DNA from: Streptococcus mitis
Lineage (GTDB): Bacteria > Bacillota > Bacilli > Lactobacillales > Streptococcaceae
Reading direction: 5' to 3'
Assembly: GCF_000722705.1 (NCBI RefSeq)
Contig: NZ_JPFW01000007.1
Coordinates: 1-64,000 of the forward strand
Length of the DNA stretch: 64,000 nucleotides
The notes beneath the pieces were generated by a model, which was not told where the DNA came from, ran no database searches, and saw only the letters and a program-made list of their open reading frames with translations. Of the stretch, positions 25,685 to 35,055 are shown piece after piece. Each line of letters starts with the position of its first letter. Positions within the stretch are counted from its first letter, which is position 1. The translations under genes were made by a program, and so were the position numbers.

Positions 25685-26362
25685 ATGCACAAGATTTTAC
25701 TAGTAGAAGATGATCAGGTTATTCGTCAACAGGTCGGGAAAATGCTCTCTGAATGGGGATTTGAAGTGGTCTTGGTAGAAGACTTTATGGAAGTTTTGAG
25801 TCTTTTTGTCCAGTCGGAACCTCATCTGGTCCTCATGGATATTGGCTTGCCCTTGTTTAATGGCTATCACTGGTGCCAGGAGATTCGCAAGATTTCCAAG
25901 GTGCCGATTATGTTTCTGTCTTCCAGAGACCAGGCTATGGATATTGTTATGGCGATTAATATGGGGGCGGATGACTTTGTGACCAAACCTTTTGACCAGC
26001 AGGTTCTTTTAGCTAAGGTTCAGGGTTTGTTGCGCCGTTCATATGAGTTTGGGCGTGATGAGAGTTTACTGGAATATGCTGGTGTGATCCTCAATACAAA
26101 ATCCATGGATTTACATTATCAAGGGCAAGTGTTGAACTTGACCAAGAACGAATTCCAGATTTTACGCGTTTTGTTTGAGCATGCAGGCAATATCGTAGCG
26201 CGTGATGACTTGATGCGGGAACTTTGGAACAGTGACTTTTTCATTGATGACAATACCCTCTCTGTCAATGTGGCTCGTTTGCGTAAAAAATTGGAAGAGC
26301 AGGGCTTGGTAGGATTTATCGAGACCAAGAAAGGGATAGGGTACGGACTGAAGCATGCTTGA
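25685..26362 (+). CDS. Two-component response regulator (TCS01-like, OmpR/BceR type)
   Basis: This 225-residue regulator has a receiver domain with acidic residues D9/D10, phospho-acceptor D52 (LVLMDIGLP) and the conserved Lys in TKPFD. A winged-helix DNA-binding domain of the OmpR class follows (LTKNEFQILRVLFEHAGNIV, SVNVARLRKKLE). The ATG at 25685 with AGGAGG upstream is chosen; the frame is open for 51 more codons upstream without support. It overlaps the kinase gene by eight bases. By its place next to the DUF2974 and thrS genes I take it to be the pneumococcal RR01. Confidence 0.92.
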   Translation: MHKILLVEDDQVIRQQVGKMLSEWGFEVVLVEDFMEVLSLFVQSEPHLVLMDIGLPLFNGYHWCQEIRKISKVPIMFLSSRDQAMDIVMAINMGADDFVTKPFDQQVLLAKVQGLLRRSYEFGRDESLLEYAGVILNTKSMDLHYQGQVLNLTKNEFQILRVLFEHAGNIVARDDLMRELWNSDFFIDDNTLSVNVARLRKKLEEQGLVGFIETKKGIGYGLKHA

Positions 26363-27329
26363 TTGGAAACAATTTTTTCTAGCCTATCTGCGCTCTCGTA
26401 GTCGTCTGTTTGTCTATCTGCTTGCTTTAGCGTTTCTAGTTTTGCTCTTTCAGTTTTTATTTGCTAGTTTAGGAATTTACTTTCTCTACTTTTTCCTCTT
26501 GTGTTGCTTTGTAACCATCTTATTTTTCACTTGGGACATATTGGTGGAAATGCAGGTCTATCGTCAGGAAATTCTCTATGGGGAGAGGGAAGCCAAGTCT
26601 CCTTTGGAAAGAGCTTTGGCAGAAAAATTAGAAGCGCGTGAGATGGAACTCTACCAGCAGAGGTCAGATGCAGAAAGAAAACTGACGGATTTGCTGGATT
26701 ACTATACCTTGTGGGTTCATCAGATTAAGACTCCCATTGCAGCTAGTCAACTCTTAGTTGCAGAAGTAGCCAATCGCCAACTGAAGCAGCAGCTAGAACA
26801 GGAAATTTTCAAGATAGACTCCTATACTAATCTAGTCTTGCAGTACCTGCGTTTAGAAAGTTTCCATGATGATTTGGTCTTAAAGCAGGTTCAAATTGAG
26901 GACTTGGTCAAGGAAATACTGCGTAAATACGCTCTATTCTTTATTCAAAAAGGCTTAAGTGTCAATCTGCATGACCTTGATAAAGAAATTGTGACGGATA
27001 AAAAGTGGCTGCTAGTGGTCATTGAACAAATCATCTCTAACAGTCTCAAGTACACTAAGGAAGGTGGTCTGGAGATTTATATGGACGGGCAAGAGCTTTG
27101 TATCAAGGATACGGGAATCGGGATAAAAAACAGTGATGTCCTCCGAGTCTTTGAACGTGGTTTCTCAGGATATAATGGACGCCTAACCCAGCAGTCATCT
27201 GGACTTGGCCTCTACCTATCTAAGAAAATTTCTGAAGAACTGGGGCACCAGATTCGCATCGAGTCTGAGGTCGGAAAAGGAACGATAGTGCGGATTCAGT
27301 TTGCTCAAGTGAACCTAGTCCTTGAGTGA
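26355..27329 (+). CDS. Sensor histidine kinase (BceS-like, intramembrane-sensing)
   Basis: This 324-residue kinase has two close membrane segments (about residues 16-36 and 40-60) with almost no external loop. The phospho-accepting histidine is H122 (LWVHQIKTPIA), and the ATP-binding domain carries the N-box (EQIISNSLKYT), G1 (DTGIGI) and G2 (SSGLGLYLSKK). The tiny sensor loop is typical of intramembrane-sensing kinases that respond to peptide antibiotics through an ABC transporter, but no such transporter is adjacent. It pairs with the response regulator just upstream. Confidence 0.92.
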   Translation: MLDWKQFFLAYLRSRSRLFVYLLALAFLVLLFQFLFASLGIYFLYFFLLCCFVTILFFTWDILVEMQVYRQEILYGEREAKSPLERALAEKLEAREMELYQQRSDAERKLTDLLDYYTLWVHQIKTPIAASQLLVAEVANRQLKQQLEQEIFKIDSYTNLVLQYLRLESFHDDLVLKQVQIEDLVKEILRKYALFFIQKGLSVNLHDLDKEIVTDKKWLLVVIEQIISNSLKYTKEGGLEIYMDGQELCIKDTGIGIKNSDVLRVFERGFSGYNGRLTQQSSGLGLYLSKKISEELGHQIRIESEVGKGTIVRIQFAQVNLVLE

Positions 27330-27457
27330 GCAGAGACAATGAGTTTTTACCCAATCTCTTTTTGCTATATTTCAGGATATCTGAAGACGTTTTTTTACAA
27401 AACCAATAATAGTATTTTTAATACGGATATAGTATAAATACTGCTTCAAAGTGAAGT

Positions 27458-27498
27458 TTTATAGATTTTATACTTTTGTTGAGTATAAAATCTATAAA
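27458..27498. repeat. 17-bp perfect inverted repeat
   Basis: TTTATAGATTTTATACT (27458-27474) is followed after seven bases by its exact reverse complement (27482-27498). No T-run follows, so an ordinary terminator is unlikely. It could be a protein-binding site, an RNA hairpin or part of a mobile-element remnant. Confidence 0.85.
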
Positions 27499-27840
27499 CT
27501 AAGGTGGAATTACAAAAATTAATTTGAGATGAAGTGAATTGTAGTCTTGGGAAATATCTCCTATTCGATTTCAGAATGAATCGCTGATACAGGATTAAAA
27601 GAACTGCGGTTTTCTTTTGTTTTGAATGAGATGGGTGCATATATATTTGTGTAACTGATATAGAACTGCTTCCAAGAATTTATACGTATTGTAGGTATTT
27701 CATACAATAACCTTAGTTGCTAGGAATCCAATTTTAACGGAATTGATAGATACCATTTGTCAGAAATTCAATGTATTCTATGTCGATATTGTGGGGAAAG
27801 GGATGATAAAGTTAGCTCTTATATATAAAGTACTCATAAA

Positions 27841-27881
27841 CTAAAAAAGTAACTGTCCAAGATTTTCAGTTACTTTTTTAG
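27841..27881. terminator. Bidirectional terminator upstream of rgg
   Basis: CTAAAAAAGTAACTG and CAGTTACTTTTTTAG are a perfect 15-bp inverted repeat with an 11-base loop. It terminates whatever gene once preceded rgg. Confidence 0.9.
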
Positions 27882-28086
27882 TTGGATACAGCAAAGCGGT
27901 AAATATAAGGTAATAATTATAATGATTTCCAGTAAAGCCATCATGAATTTTTTACTGGAATATTTATGTGAAATCTCCTTGAACAAAACATCGCTTAACT
28001 TAATTATATGGTATAATTTAATTACATTTTATCACATAGGAAAGTTTATTTTGCAGTTGTCCCATATTTGCTAAAGGAGGTGTACT

Positions 28087-28962
28087 ATGTTAAAGAAATT
28101 CGGAGAGACATATAAGGTATTTAGAGAATCAAGAAAAATTTCTCTTAGAGATATAGAAAACAAAGGGATATCACGTTCACAGTTATCTCGATTTGAAAAA
28201 GGAGAGACAGATCTGACTATTACAAAATTTCTGATAGCACTTGAACAAATAAATGTCCCTATTGAAGAATTCATGTATGCAACTAATGATTTTAAAAGAG
28301 ATCGTTTCTACCAAACAATAGATGAAGTTAAACAATGTTTCCTTAATCGAAATGTGGCAAAATTACATAAATTATTGATTAAACGTATAGAAAATAATAA
28401 TTCATCTCTTTTTTCTGAGATGGAAATAGTTTTTTTAAAAATCAAACTTCAAGAATTATCAAAAGAAGACTGTTTCAATGACACGGATATAAAAAGAATA
28501 ACTGATTATTTGTTCGGTGTGGATTATTGGGGTGTGTTTGAAATTTTGTTATTTGGAAATATCATGTATATTTTTAATCATGCTACTTTTCTACTATTAT
28601 CAAAAGAGATGTTGCATAGAACAGAGTTTTATCACGATATACCAAGCTATAGAAGAGTGATTGCTAGTATGGTTCTAAATGCACTTATTATTTGTATTGA
28701 AAGAGATCATCTTGTGGATGCAAAATACTTTGAGAAAAAAATTTCTCAGTTTTATTTTGATGAATCTGAGATTTATGAACGGTTAATTTTTAAATATGCA
28801 TGTGCTTTTTACGAATTTAAGAAAAATCAGACAACACAGTCAATATTAAAAATGAGAAAAATAATTGGTTTTATGCGTGTAGCAGAATGTGAAAAACTTG
28901 CTAACCGATACGATGAGCATTTAAGAAAAATATTAGAGTCATATTTAAATAATGGTATATAG
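28087..28962 (+). CDS. Rgg/MutR-family peptide-responsive regulator
   Basis: This 291-residue protein starts with an XRE helix-turn-helix (KISLRDIENKGISRSQLSRF, about residues 17-36). A helical repeat domain with DTDIKRITDYLFGVDYWGVF follows, the pattern of streptococcal Rgg proteins that bind short hydrophobic peptides. It has an AAAGGAGG ribosome-binding site. Rgg genes often sit beside a peptide gene and a radical-SAM peptide maturase; here only the tail of such a maturase remains downstream, followed by an exporter. The cognate peptide was not found. Confidence 0.87.
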   Translation: MLKKFGETYKVFRESRKISLRDIENKGISRSQLSRFEKGETDLTITKFLIALEQINVPIEEFMYATNDFKRDRFYQTIDEVKQCFLNRNVAKLHKLLIKRIENNNSSLFSEMEIVFLKIKLQELSKEDCFNDTDIKRITDYLFGVDYWGVFEILLFGNIMYIFNHATFLLLSKEMLHRTEFYHDIPSYRRVIASMVLNALIICIERDHLVDAKYFEKKISQFYFDESEIYERLIFKYACAFYEFKKNQTTQSILKMRKIIGFMRVAECEKLANRYDEHLRKILESYLNNGI

Positions 28963-29029
28963 TGCAGATGTGGGACGAAAAATAATTGAATTTATAAAGT
29001 GATATACTGTCTTTACAAAAAGATATTGA

Positions 29030-29350
29030 ATTAATGATGTTAATTTTATTGATAAATCAGGAATTTTTCTAACTTGTAGTTCAGTACAGTTATCTCTTTT
29101 TACAACATATCTAGGTGCAGTTCAGCCTTGTTCTCTTTATAATAGAAGTATTGAAAATATTCATTTTACATCTATCAAAGAAACATGGGATAGACCTATA
29201 TTTTACAAAATAGCAAATTATATTTTGAATGATAGTAAAAACGGCAGTACTTGTGTGATTTACAATTATTGCACTCAATGTCCGAGTATCGCACTATCTG
29301 AAATAGGGAATAGTAGAGATTGTTCTGCGATATGTAAAAAAACGCATTAG
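29030..29350 (+). pseudogene. C-terminal SPASM-domain fragment of a radical-SAM peptide maturase
   Basis: The open frame of about 106 codons has no start codon with a ribosome-binding site and no CxxxCxxC radical-SAM motif. It shows the cysteine-rich pattern of a SPASM domain: LTCSS, QPCSLYN, TCVIYNYCTQCPS and RDCSAICKK. A TGA closes it upstream at 29027-29029. Such maturases in streptococci crosslink Rgg-controlled peptides (streptide-like). Its position between an Rgg gene and an ABC exporter supports this reading. The N-terminal two thirds are deleted. Confidence 0.72.
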
Positions 29351-29365
29351 CAAGGAGTATTGTAT

Positions 29366-30877
29366 ATGCTACCATATCTTAAAACTATTAGATGGTATCT
29401 CTTCTTTAATTTTCTTTTTGGTGTAGTATCGAATATCTGCACAGCTTTGTTACCGTATTTCACGCAGGCATTAATCAAAGGGGATTATCAAGTAGCTCTA
29501 TATGGTTACTCTATGTCAGTGGCAGGCTATTTGAGTTGTAACTATATCCAAATGATACTTGATTGGAAGCAGGGGATTATCTTTTCGACTACTTTGAAAA
29601 ATGAGTGGTTTCGTTCACTTCTGGGACTCAGTCACCACGATTTCAAGCAGAAAACAGTAGCAGAGTATATTTCCTATCAATCTAATGACCTAGATTCGTT
29701 GGAAAAGGATTACCTTCCTCCATTGATGAGTTTTATCAAACAAATTTTACGTATCATCATTTACGCTTTCATTATTAGCAGAACAATTAATCCTATTGTA
29801 TCACTGATTTTAATCTTTTCCACTGGAATTAGTATTCAAATTCCTAAAATCGTTGGGAAGTTGACCGCTAATCGTAGACAGGTTTACTTGAAAAAACAAG
29901 GAGATTACTATCGAACTTTGGAGGATTTGCTCATGGGACATCATTTGGTAAATAAACTAACTATGTCGCATTTTTTGAATCAACAAAAGAGTTCTCTAAA
30001 GAATTTGCAGGATAAGTATTTTAAGTATGGTTTGACAAAAATTACAGGCATCTTATTGACAGGTGTTTCTTTTGAATTCATTAGTCTTGTTCTGTTTATT
30101 TATTTAGCCTACTCTCTATCTCACCAGCAACTCGGTATTCCTGAGGTGGTGGCGAGTTTTGGATATATTAATGCTTTTTCTGAACCAATACAGGAAATCC
30201 TTTATGATTTACAAATGTTAGAGTCCGTAAAGCCTGTAATCAAGAGTTTTCAAAACATTGTTGGGAGACCCGTTTCAGTTCAAGCACCTCAACATTCTTT
30301 TGATACGATTACTTTGAAAAACATTTCCAAACAACTGGGAGAATCAAAATTGATAATTACTTCCGCTACGATTCAAAAAGGAGATAAAATTGCGCTTATT
30401 GGTAAGAATGGGGCTGGAAAAAGTAGTCTTCTCAACATTTTAAATGGAACAGATGAAGATTTTGAAGGACAAATTGTGCTAGATGGGCTTGTTTTGGACC
30501 ATCTTTGGGGAAGATTCGGTATGATTCTGCAACAAGAACATACATTTATTTCGAGTTATGAAAATAATGTAACGCTATTCAATAGTTTCAATGAAAAATT
30601 CAGAGAAGAAGATTTTGAAAAAATTCCACCACAATCCCTGTCAGGTGGTCAGCAACAACGAATGTATTTAAATCGTGAGAAAAATCGTAAAAATCCATTG
30701 CTTATCCTAGACGAACCTTTCTCTGCCTTGGATACTAATCAGTTTAAAATGGAATTGGAAAGAGTTCTGGAACTACCAAGTGCCGTCATTGTTACTTTAC
30801 ATCGCCAAAACGAATTATTAAGTAAGTTTGACCAAGTTTGGGAAATTAAGAATGGAGAACTTGTAATTTTGAAATAG
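29366..30877 (+). CDS. ABC transporter with fused membrane and ATPase domains (peptide export type)
   Basis: This 503-residue protein has a six-segment membrane domain (about residues 1-280) and a compact nucleotide-binding domain. The latter has Walker A (GKNGAGKSS, about 349), Q-loop (ILQQEH), signature (LSGGQQQR), Walker B (LLILDEPF) and H-loop (TLHRQ). The distance from Q-loop to signature is short, as in some streptococcal peptide exporters. The ATG at 29366 with AAGGAG eight bases upstream is preferred over the TTG at 29360. It lies 15 bases after the SPASM fragment and was probably the exporter of the lost Rgg-controlled peptide. Confidence 0.85.
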   Translation: MLPYLKTIRWYLFFNFLFGVVSNICTALLPYFTQALIKGDYQVALYGYSMSVAGYLSCNYIQMILDWKQGIIFSTTLKNEWFRSLLGLSHHDFKQKTVAEYISYQSNDLDSLEKDYLPPLMSFIKQILRIIIYAFIISRTINPIVSLILIFSTGISIQIPKIVGKLTANRRQVYLKKQGDYYRTLEDLLMGHHLVNKLTMSHFLNQQKSSLKNLQDKYFKYGLTKITGILLTGVSFEFISLVLFIYLAYSLSHQQLGIPEVVASFGYINAFSEPIQEILYDLQMLESVKPVIKSFQNIVGRPVSVQAPQHSFDTITLKNISKQLGESKLIITSATIQKGDKIALIGKNGAGKSSLLNILNGTDEDFEGQIVLDGLVLDHLWGRFGMILQQEHTFISSYENNVTLFNSFNEKFREEDFEKIPPQSLSGGQQQRMYLNREKNRKNPLLILDEPFSALDTNQFKMELERVLELPSAVIVTLHRQNELLSKFDQVWEIKNGELVILK

Positions 30878-31170
30878 CTAAATTATAAAGAATAAAACGC
30901 ATAGTATCAGGAGTTCAGAGGAGATACCGGTTTTTCTTTTTCTAATAAGGAATCTAAAATTTCTTGCTTCATCTATCTATTCAATTGATAGATTTCGTCA
31001 GAGAAAGACTGTAAAATTTTTGATATAATGTTAAGAATGGACTGACGGATACTTAAAGGATAATTTTCAAAAGAATAACAGGTGAGAAGAAAAATATGTA
31101 AGATTGGACAGAAGTCTCTCTACCATCATCCATGCAGAAGCAAGATTATATGAAATAAAAGGAGTAACCA
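30878..31170. other. Intergenic region with a degraded AAAACGCATA repeat
   Basis: The repeat arm AAAACGCATAGTATCAG begins at 30893, but its partner is decayed (GATACCGGTTTTT), leaving a weak hairpin. No gene is visible after it. AAAGGAG lies about seven bases before the next ATG (31171). Confidence 0.55.
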
Positions 31171-32220
31171 ATGACCGGAAACTATTCAACACGTGAATAC
31201 CGTGAGAAATTATATGATGATCTTCATGTTCGATTAAGAGATACAGTGATTTTGATGTGTGCGATTTTTATTGCCTCTATCGGCCTAAATATGAATTCAA
31301 CAGCTGTCATTATTGGAGCCATGCTGATTTCCCCTCTTATGACACCGATTGTTGGACTGGGGTTTGGTTTAGCTATTTTTGATACGCGTTTAATCAAGCA
31401 ATCTCTAGAGGTTTTATTTACTCAAGTATTGGTCAGCTTGCTTGTCTCGGCTCTGTATTTCTGGATTTCTCCCTTATCTTATGCAAGTAGCGAATTGATT
31501 GCACGAACCTCTCCAACCATTTGGGATGTTCTCATTGCTATTGCTGGTGGGATAGCAGGTTTCATTGGTTCAAGGAAAAAAGAAGCAAACAATATCGTAC
31601 CAGGAGTAGCCATTGCAACAGCTCTGATGCCACCTATCTGCACTGCAGGTTACGGTTTAGCTAATGGAAATGTACGATTTTTATTTGGAGCTCTCTATCT
31701 TTTCTTGATCAACTGTGTTTTTATCATGCTAACAAACATTGTTGGAACAAGAATTTTGATGAGAAAATCTCCCTTAAGTTCATTTAAAGAGTTAAATATT
31801 AAAATGAGAATTGGCTTGATATCCTTGATTGTATTATTGATTCTTCCAGCCAGCTATTCAGCAGTCACTCTGACGATAGATCAAGCGCGAAAAGAAGGAA
31901 TCAAACAGTTTGTAGGAAAAGAGTTCGCCAATCATACGGTCATCAATCAAGTCTACAAGTCAAGGAACAATGAATTGGTCTTGACGGTTGTTGGAGATCC
32001 GATTTCAGAAGAAGAATTAGAAACGCTCCACCAAAAACAAGCCTCTTACGGTATTCAATCTGTTCAATTGAAAGTCAATCAAGTTCATAATTCGACAAAA
32101 TTAGACGGTGAGACGACCAAGGAATTTTATGAAACCATTAACAAGTATATCGATCAAAAACTCTCTGAAAAGGATTCACAAAAAGATCTCGTAAAAGAAA
32201 ATGAAGCAGACAAGGAATGA
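31171..32220 (+). CDS. DUF389 family membrane protein
   Basis: This 349-residue protein has about six membrane segments in its first 230 residues and a charged, cytoplasmic or external tail. Conserved stretches typical of DUF389 (TIGR00341) are MNSTAVIIGAMLISPLMTPIVGLG and PGVAIATALMPPICTAGYG. The molecular function of the family is not established. It is monocistronic, followed by a BOX element and a terminator facing thrS. Confidence 0.85.
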   Translation: MTGNYSTREYREKLYDDLHVRLRDTVILMCAIFIASIGLNMNSTAVIIGAMLISPLMTPIVGLGFGLAIFDTRLIKQSLEVLFTQVLVSLLVSALYFWISPLSYASSELIARTSPTIWDVLIAIAGGIAGFIGSRKKEANNIVPGVAIATALMPPICTAGYGLANGNVRFLFGALYLFLINCVFIMLTNIVGTRILMRKSPLSSFKELNIKMRIGLISLIVLLILPASYSAVTLTIDQARKEGIKQFVGKEFANHTVINQVYKSRNNELVLTVVGDPISEEELETLHQKQASYGIQSVQLKVNQVHNSTKLDGETTKEFYETINKYIDQKLSEKDSQKDLVKENEADKE

Positions 32221-32298
32221 GGATATTGACCTTATCTAACTCATGAAAGCAAATTTTGTGTGGTAGTTTGGTCAATCACTACTAGCTCGGATTAAATA

Positions 32299-32400
32299 AT
32301 ACTCTTCGAAAATCTCTTCAAACCACATCAGCGTCGCCTTACCGTACTCAAGTACAGCTTGCGGCTAGCTTCCTAGTTTGCTTTTTGATTTTCATTGAGT
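32299..32400 (+). repeat. BOX element, boxA-boxC type
   Basis: ATACTCTTCGAAAATCTC is followed by CATCAGCGTCGCCTTACCGTA, and the element ends TTTTTGATTTTCATTGAGT. There is no boxB module. It lies between the convergent DUF389 and thrS genes. Confidence 0.93.
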
Positions 32401-32409
32401 AAAAATATA

Positions 32410-32443
32410 AAAAGCAACAGCTGAAATAGTTGTTGCTTTTTAG
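32410..32443. terminator. Bidirectional terminator between the DUF389 gene and thrS
   Basis: AAAAGCAACA (32410-32419) pairs with TGTTGCTTTT (32431-32440), with A- and T-runs at the ends. Confidence 0.8.
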
Positions 32444-32474
32444 GTAGCTAGGATTTTATCCCAGGTTTTATCTC

Positions 32475-34418
32475 TTATTTCTCAACGCGTGATTTGTTGG
32501 CGATATCAGCTAGGATAGCTTGAACAAAATCATCTACTGAGACAGTTTGTGTTTCTTTTTGTCCGTAGCGACGAACGTTGACTGTTTCGTCTTCCATTTC
32601 CTTGTCCCCAACGATCAATTGGTAAGGAATCTTGCTGGTTTGTGACGCACGGATCTTGAACTGCATTTTTTCATTGCGCTCATCGACATCTGCACGGACA
32701 CCACGGTCACGGAGTTTTTTAGCTACTTCCCAAGCGTAGTCCACGTGTTTTTCGTTAGAAACTGGGATGAGGGTTACTTGGTGAGGTGCTAGCCAAGTTG
32801 GGAAGGCACCTTTGTAGTTTTCAATCAAGATAGCTGTGAAGCGCTCCATAGTCGAGATTACACCACGGTGAATCATGACTGGACGGTGTTCCTCACCATC
32901 AGCTCCGATGTATTTGAGGTCGAAGCGTTCTGGAAGCAAGAAGTCAAGTTGGATTGTTGAAAGTGTTTCTTCTTTACCAAGGGCAGTCTTAACTTGGATA
33001 TCCAATTTTGGTCCGTAGAAGGCTGCTTCGCCTTCGGCTTCAAAGTAGTCCACGCCCATTTCATCAAGAGCTGCACGAAGCATAGTTTGGGCATTTTCCC
33101 ACATTTCATCGTTGTCAAAGTACTTGTGAGTATCTTGAGGGTCACGAAGAGAGAGACGGAAGCGGTATTCAGTCAAGTTGAAATCTTCATAAACATCGAT
33201 AATCAACTGAAGGGCACGTTGGAATTCTTCTTGGATTTGTTCTGGAGTGACAAAGAGGTGACCGTCGTTGAGTGACATTTCACGCACACGTTGCAGACCA
33301 GTGAGGGCACCAGATTTTTCGTAACGGTGCATCATACCGATTTCAGCGATACGGATTGGCAATTCACGGTATGAGTGAACATGGTGTTTGAAGACTTGGA
33401 TGTGGTGTGGACAGTTCATTGGACGAAGGACAAATTCTTCCCCATCACCCATGTCCATAGTTGGGAACATATCTTCTTGGTAATGATCCCAGTGACCAGA
33501 AGTCTTGTAAAGCTCAACAGAAGCAAGTGGTGGAGTATAAACGTGTTGGTAGCCAGAAGCCAATTCCTTGTCGACAATGTAGCGTTCCAATTCACGACGG
33601 ATAGTCGCACCATTTGGTAACCAGAATGGAAGCCCTTGACCAACCTCTTGTGAAATCATAAAGAGGTCAAGCTCTTTACCAAGTTTACGGTGGTCACGTT
33701 CCTTGGCTTCTTCACGCATTTGAAGGTAGTTTTTCAAGTCTTTCTTGTCAAACCAAGCTGTACCGTAGATACGTTGCATCATAGCGTTGTCGCTATTTCC
33801 ACGCCAGTAAGCACCTGCTACATGGAGAAGGTGGAAGATTTGGATGCGGCCTGTTGATGGGACGTGAGGGCCACGGCAAAGGTCTACATACTCACCTTGA
33901 CGATAGATAGTCAAACCACCTTCGTCTTCTGAGTGTTCTTCAATCAATTCTAATTTGTAAGGGTCATTTTTGAAGATTTCACGCGCCTCGTCTTTAGTCA
34001 CCTCTTCGCGAATAGATGGGAAGTTTTCTTTGACAATTTTTTGCATTTCTTCTTCGATACGAGGTAGGTCTTCGTTAGAGATTTGACCAGCTGTGTTGTC
34101 AGTATCGTAGTAGAAGCCGTCTTCGATGGCTGGGCCAACTCCCAAGTGAATGTCTGGGAACAGACGACGAGCTGCTTGGGCGAACAAGTGAGCAGCTGAG
34201 TGACGCAAGATTGGAAGGGCATCTTCGTGATCAGGTGTCACAATTTCGATGTTTCCATCTTCAGTGATAGCACGAGTAGTGTCGATGAGTTTGCCGTTGA
34301 ATTTACCAGCCAAGGCTTTTTTAGCTAGGGAATTGCTGATCGATTGGGCAATTTCAAAAGTAGTAACGCCAGATTCGAATTCACGAACAGCGCCATCTGG
34401 GAAAGTAATGTTAATCAT
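32475..34418 (-). CDS. thrS: Threonyl-tRNA synthetase
   Basis: This 647-residue class II enzyme has an N-terminal TGS domain (1-62) and an editing domain with [10 protein letters not shown] and [11 protein letters not shown] (about 73-190). The catalytic core with RPMNCPHHI (zinc Cys), HRYEKSGAL and [14 protein letters not shown] follows, then the anticodon-binding domain (about 540-640). It charges tRNA(Thr) and edits serine. GGAGAACATC precedes the ATG. It is second in a leftward unit with a small MazG-like gene behind a T-box leader, so it should be induced by uncharged tRNA(Thr). Confidence 0.97.
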   Translation of the reverse strand: MINITFPDGAVREFESGVTTFEIAQSISNSLAKKALAGKFNGKLIDTTRAITEDGNIEIVTPDHEDALPILRHSAAHLFAQAARRLFPDIHLGVGPAIEDGFYYDTDNTAGQISNEDLPRIEEEMQKIVKENFPSIREEVTKDEAREIFKNDPYKLELIEEHSEDEGGLTIYRQGEYVDLCRGPHVPSTGRIQIFHLLHVAGAYWRGNSDNAMMQRIYGTAWFDKKDLKNYLQMREEAKERDHRKLGKELDLFMISQEVGQGLPFWLPNGATIRRELERYIVDKELASGYQHVYTPPLASVELYKTSGHWDHYQEDMFPTMDMGDGEEFVLRPMNCPHHIQVFKHHVHSYRELPIRIAEIGMMHRYEKSGALTGLQRVREMSLNDGHLFVTPEQIQEEFQRALQLIIDVYEDFNLTEYRFRLSLRDPQDTHKYFDNDEMWENAQTMLRAALDEMGVDYFEAEGEAAFYGPKLDIQVKTALGKEETLSTIQLDFLLPERFDLKYIGADGEEHRPVMIHRGVISTMERFTAILIENYKGAFPTWLAPHQVTLIPVSNEKHVDYAWEVAKKLRDRGVRADVDERNEKMQFKIRASQTSKIPYQLIVGDKEMEDETVNVRRYGQKETQTVSVDDFVQAILADIANKSRVEK

Positions 34419-34471
34419 GATGTTCTCCTTTTTATTATTTCACAGTTTCTAAGCATTGACTTTTTTGCAGA

Positions 34472-34795
34472 CTACTTCCTAGTCTTAATGTTCAATTGCT
34501 TTTCTTTATCAGAGAGGAAGTTTTCCATTTCCGTCAGAATGTCTATATCCAGACGTTGAGAAAGTTCTACTAGCCACCAGATATTTTCTGAAAGTTTTTG
34601 TTCCAGTGTGTAAGGTGTTTCATCGTAGTAGCGTCCTTGCTTGGTCATCACTAATCGTTGGAAATTTCCAATATCATTAGATAAAGCCAAGAGGTCTTCT
34701 TCTACCGTCCACCTGGAATCATGATGCTTAACTTCCAGATCGTAATAAGCTTGTCGGATTGCCCCACAGCGCTCCACTAATTCTTGCAACTCCAT
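34472..34795 (-). CDS. MazG-like nucleotide pyrophosphohydrolase-related protein (107 aa)
   Basis: The ATG at 34795 with GAGGAGG seven bases upstream gives a 107-residue helical protein: MELQELVERCGAIRQAYYDL, then WTVEEDLLALSNDIGNFQRLV and NIWWLVELSQRLDIDI. The EEDLLALxxDIG element resembles the metal-binding helices of all-alpha MazG/DUF550-type NTP pyrophosphohydrolases. The frame is open for 22 further codons upstream, but these overlap the T-box terminator. It sits between the T-box leader and thrS, 53 bases before thrS. Its function is unproved. Confidence 0.65.
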   Translation of the reverse strand: MELQELVERCGAIRQAYYDLEVKHHDSRWTVEEDLLALSNDIGNFQRLVMTKQGRYYDETPYTLEQKLSENIWWLVELSQRLDIDILTEMENFLSDKEKQLNIKTRK

Positions 34796-34811
34796 AGTTA
34801 GCCTCCTCATA

Positions 34812-35021
34812 AAAAATTGCGACATCCTCGAAAGGACGTCGCAACGTGGTTCCACCTTCATTTATGTACCTCAAAAGAGAGGGACACCTCCGATTGGCTC
34901 TAACGTGGCCACCGTTTTATGTTTTCATAAAAGTCAGTAGAGTAGTATCAATTTAGGCTTCCTATGCGTTTCCAGCAACCACGCACTCTCTAGTAGAAAG
35001 GGACTAAGTGACTTGTCTCTA
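34812..35021 (-). promoter_or_regulatory. T-box riboswitch (threonine) controlling the MazG-like gene and thrS
   Basis: On the minus strand the leader carries AAGGTGGAACCACG, a clear T-box sequence. A terminator TTGCGACGTCC/GGATGTCGCAA with T-run follows just before the coding region. Stem I lies at about 34945-35010. The triplet ACT in TTGATACTACTC is placed where the specifier loop should be, and it codes for Thr, in agreement with thrS downstream. Uncharged tRNA(Thr) should favour the antiterminator. Confidence 0.88.
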
Positions 35022-35027
35022 TGGATT

Positions 35028-35055
35028 ATTATAGCATGATTGTGAGATTTTTCAA
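35028..35055 (-). promoter_or_regulatory. Promoter of the T-box-thrS unit
   Basis: On the minus strand TTGAAA (35055-35050) and TATAAT (35033-35028) are separated by 16 bases. The start point would fall at the T-box leader. Confidence 0.7.

Larger units (their letters stand above)
27330..28086. other. AT-rich region with remnants, a long palindrome and a terminator
   Basis: There is no intact gene. A frame ending at 27843 (about 45 codons, containing NPILTELIDTICQKFNVFYV) lacks a start and looks like a gene tail. A 17-bp perfect inverted repeat lies at 27458-27498 and a 15-bp terminator at 27841-27881. The rgg gene then starts with AAAGGAGG upstream, and a TATAAT at 28012-28017 is a likely -10. 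Confidence 0.55.
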
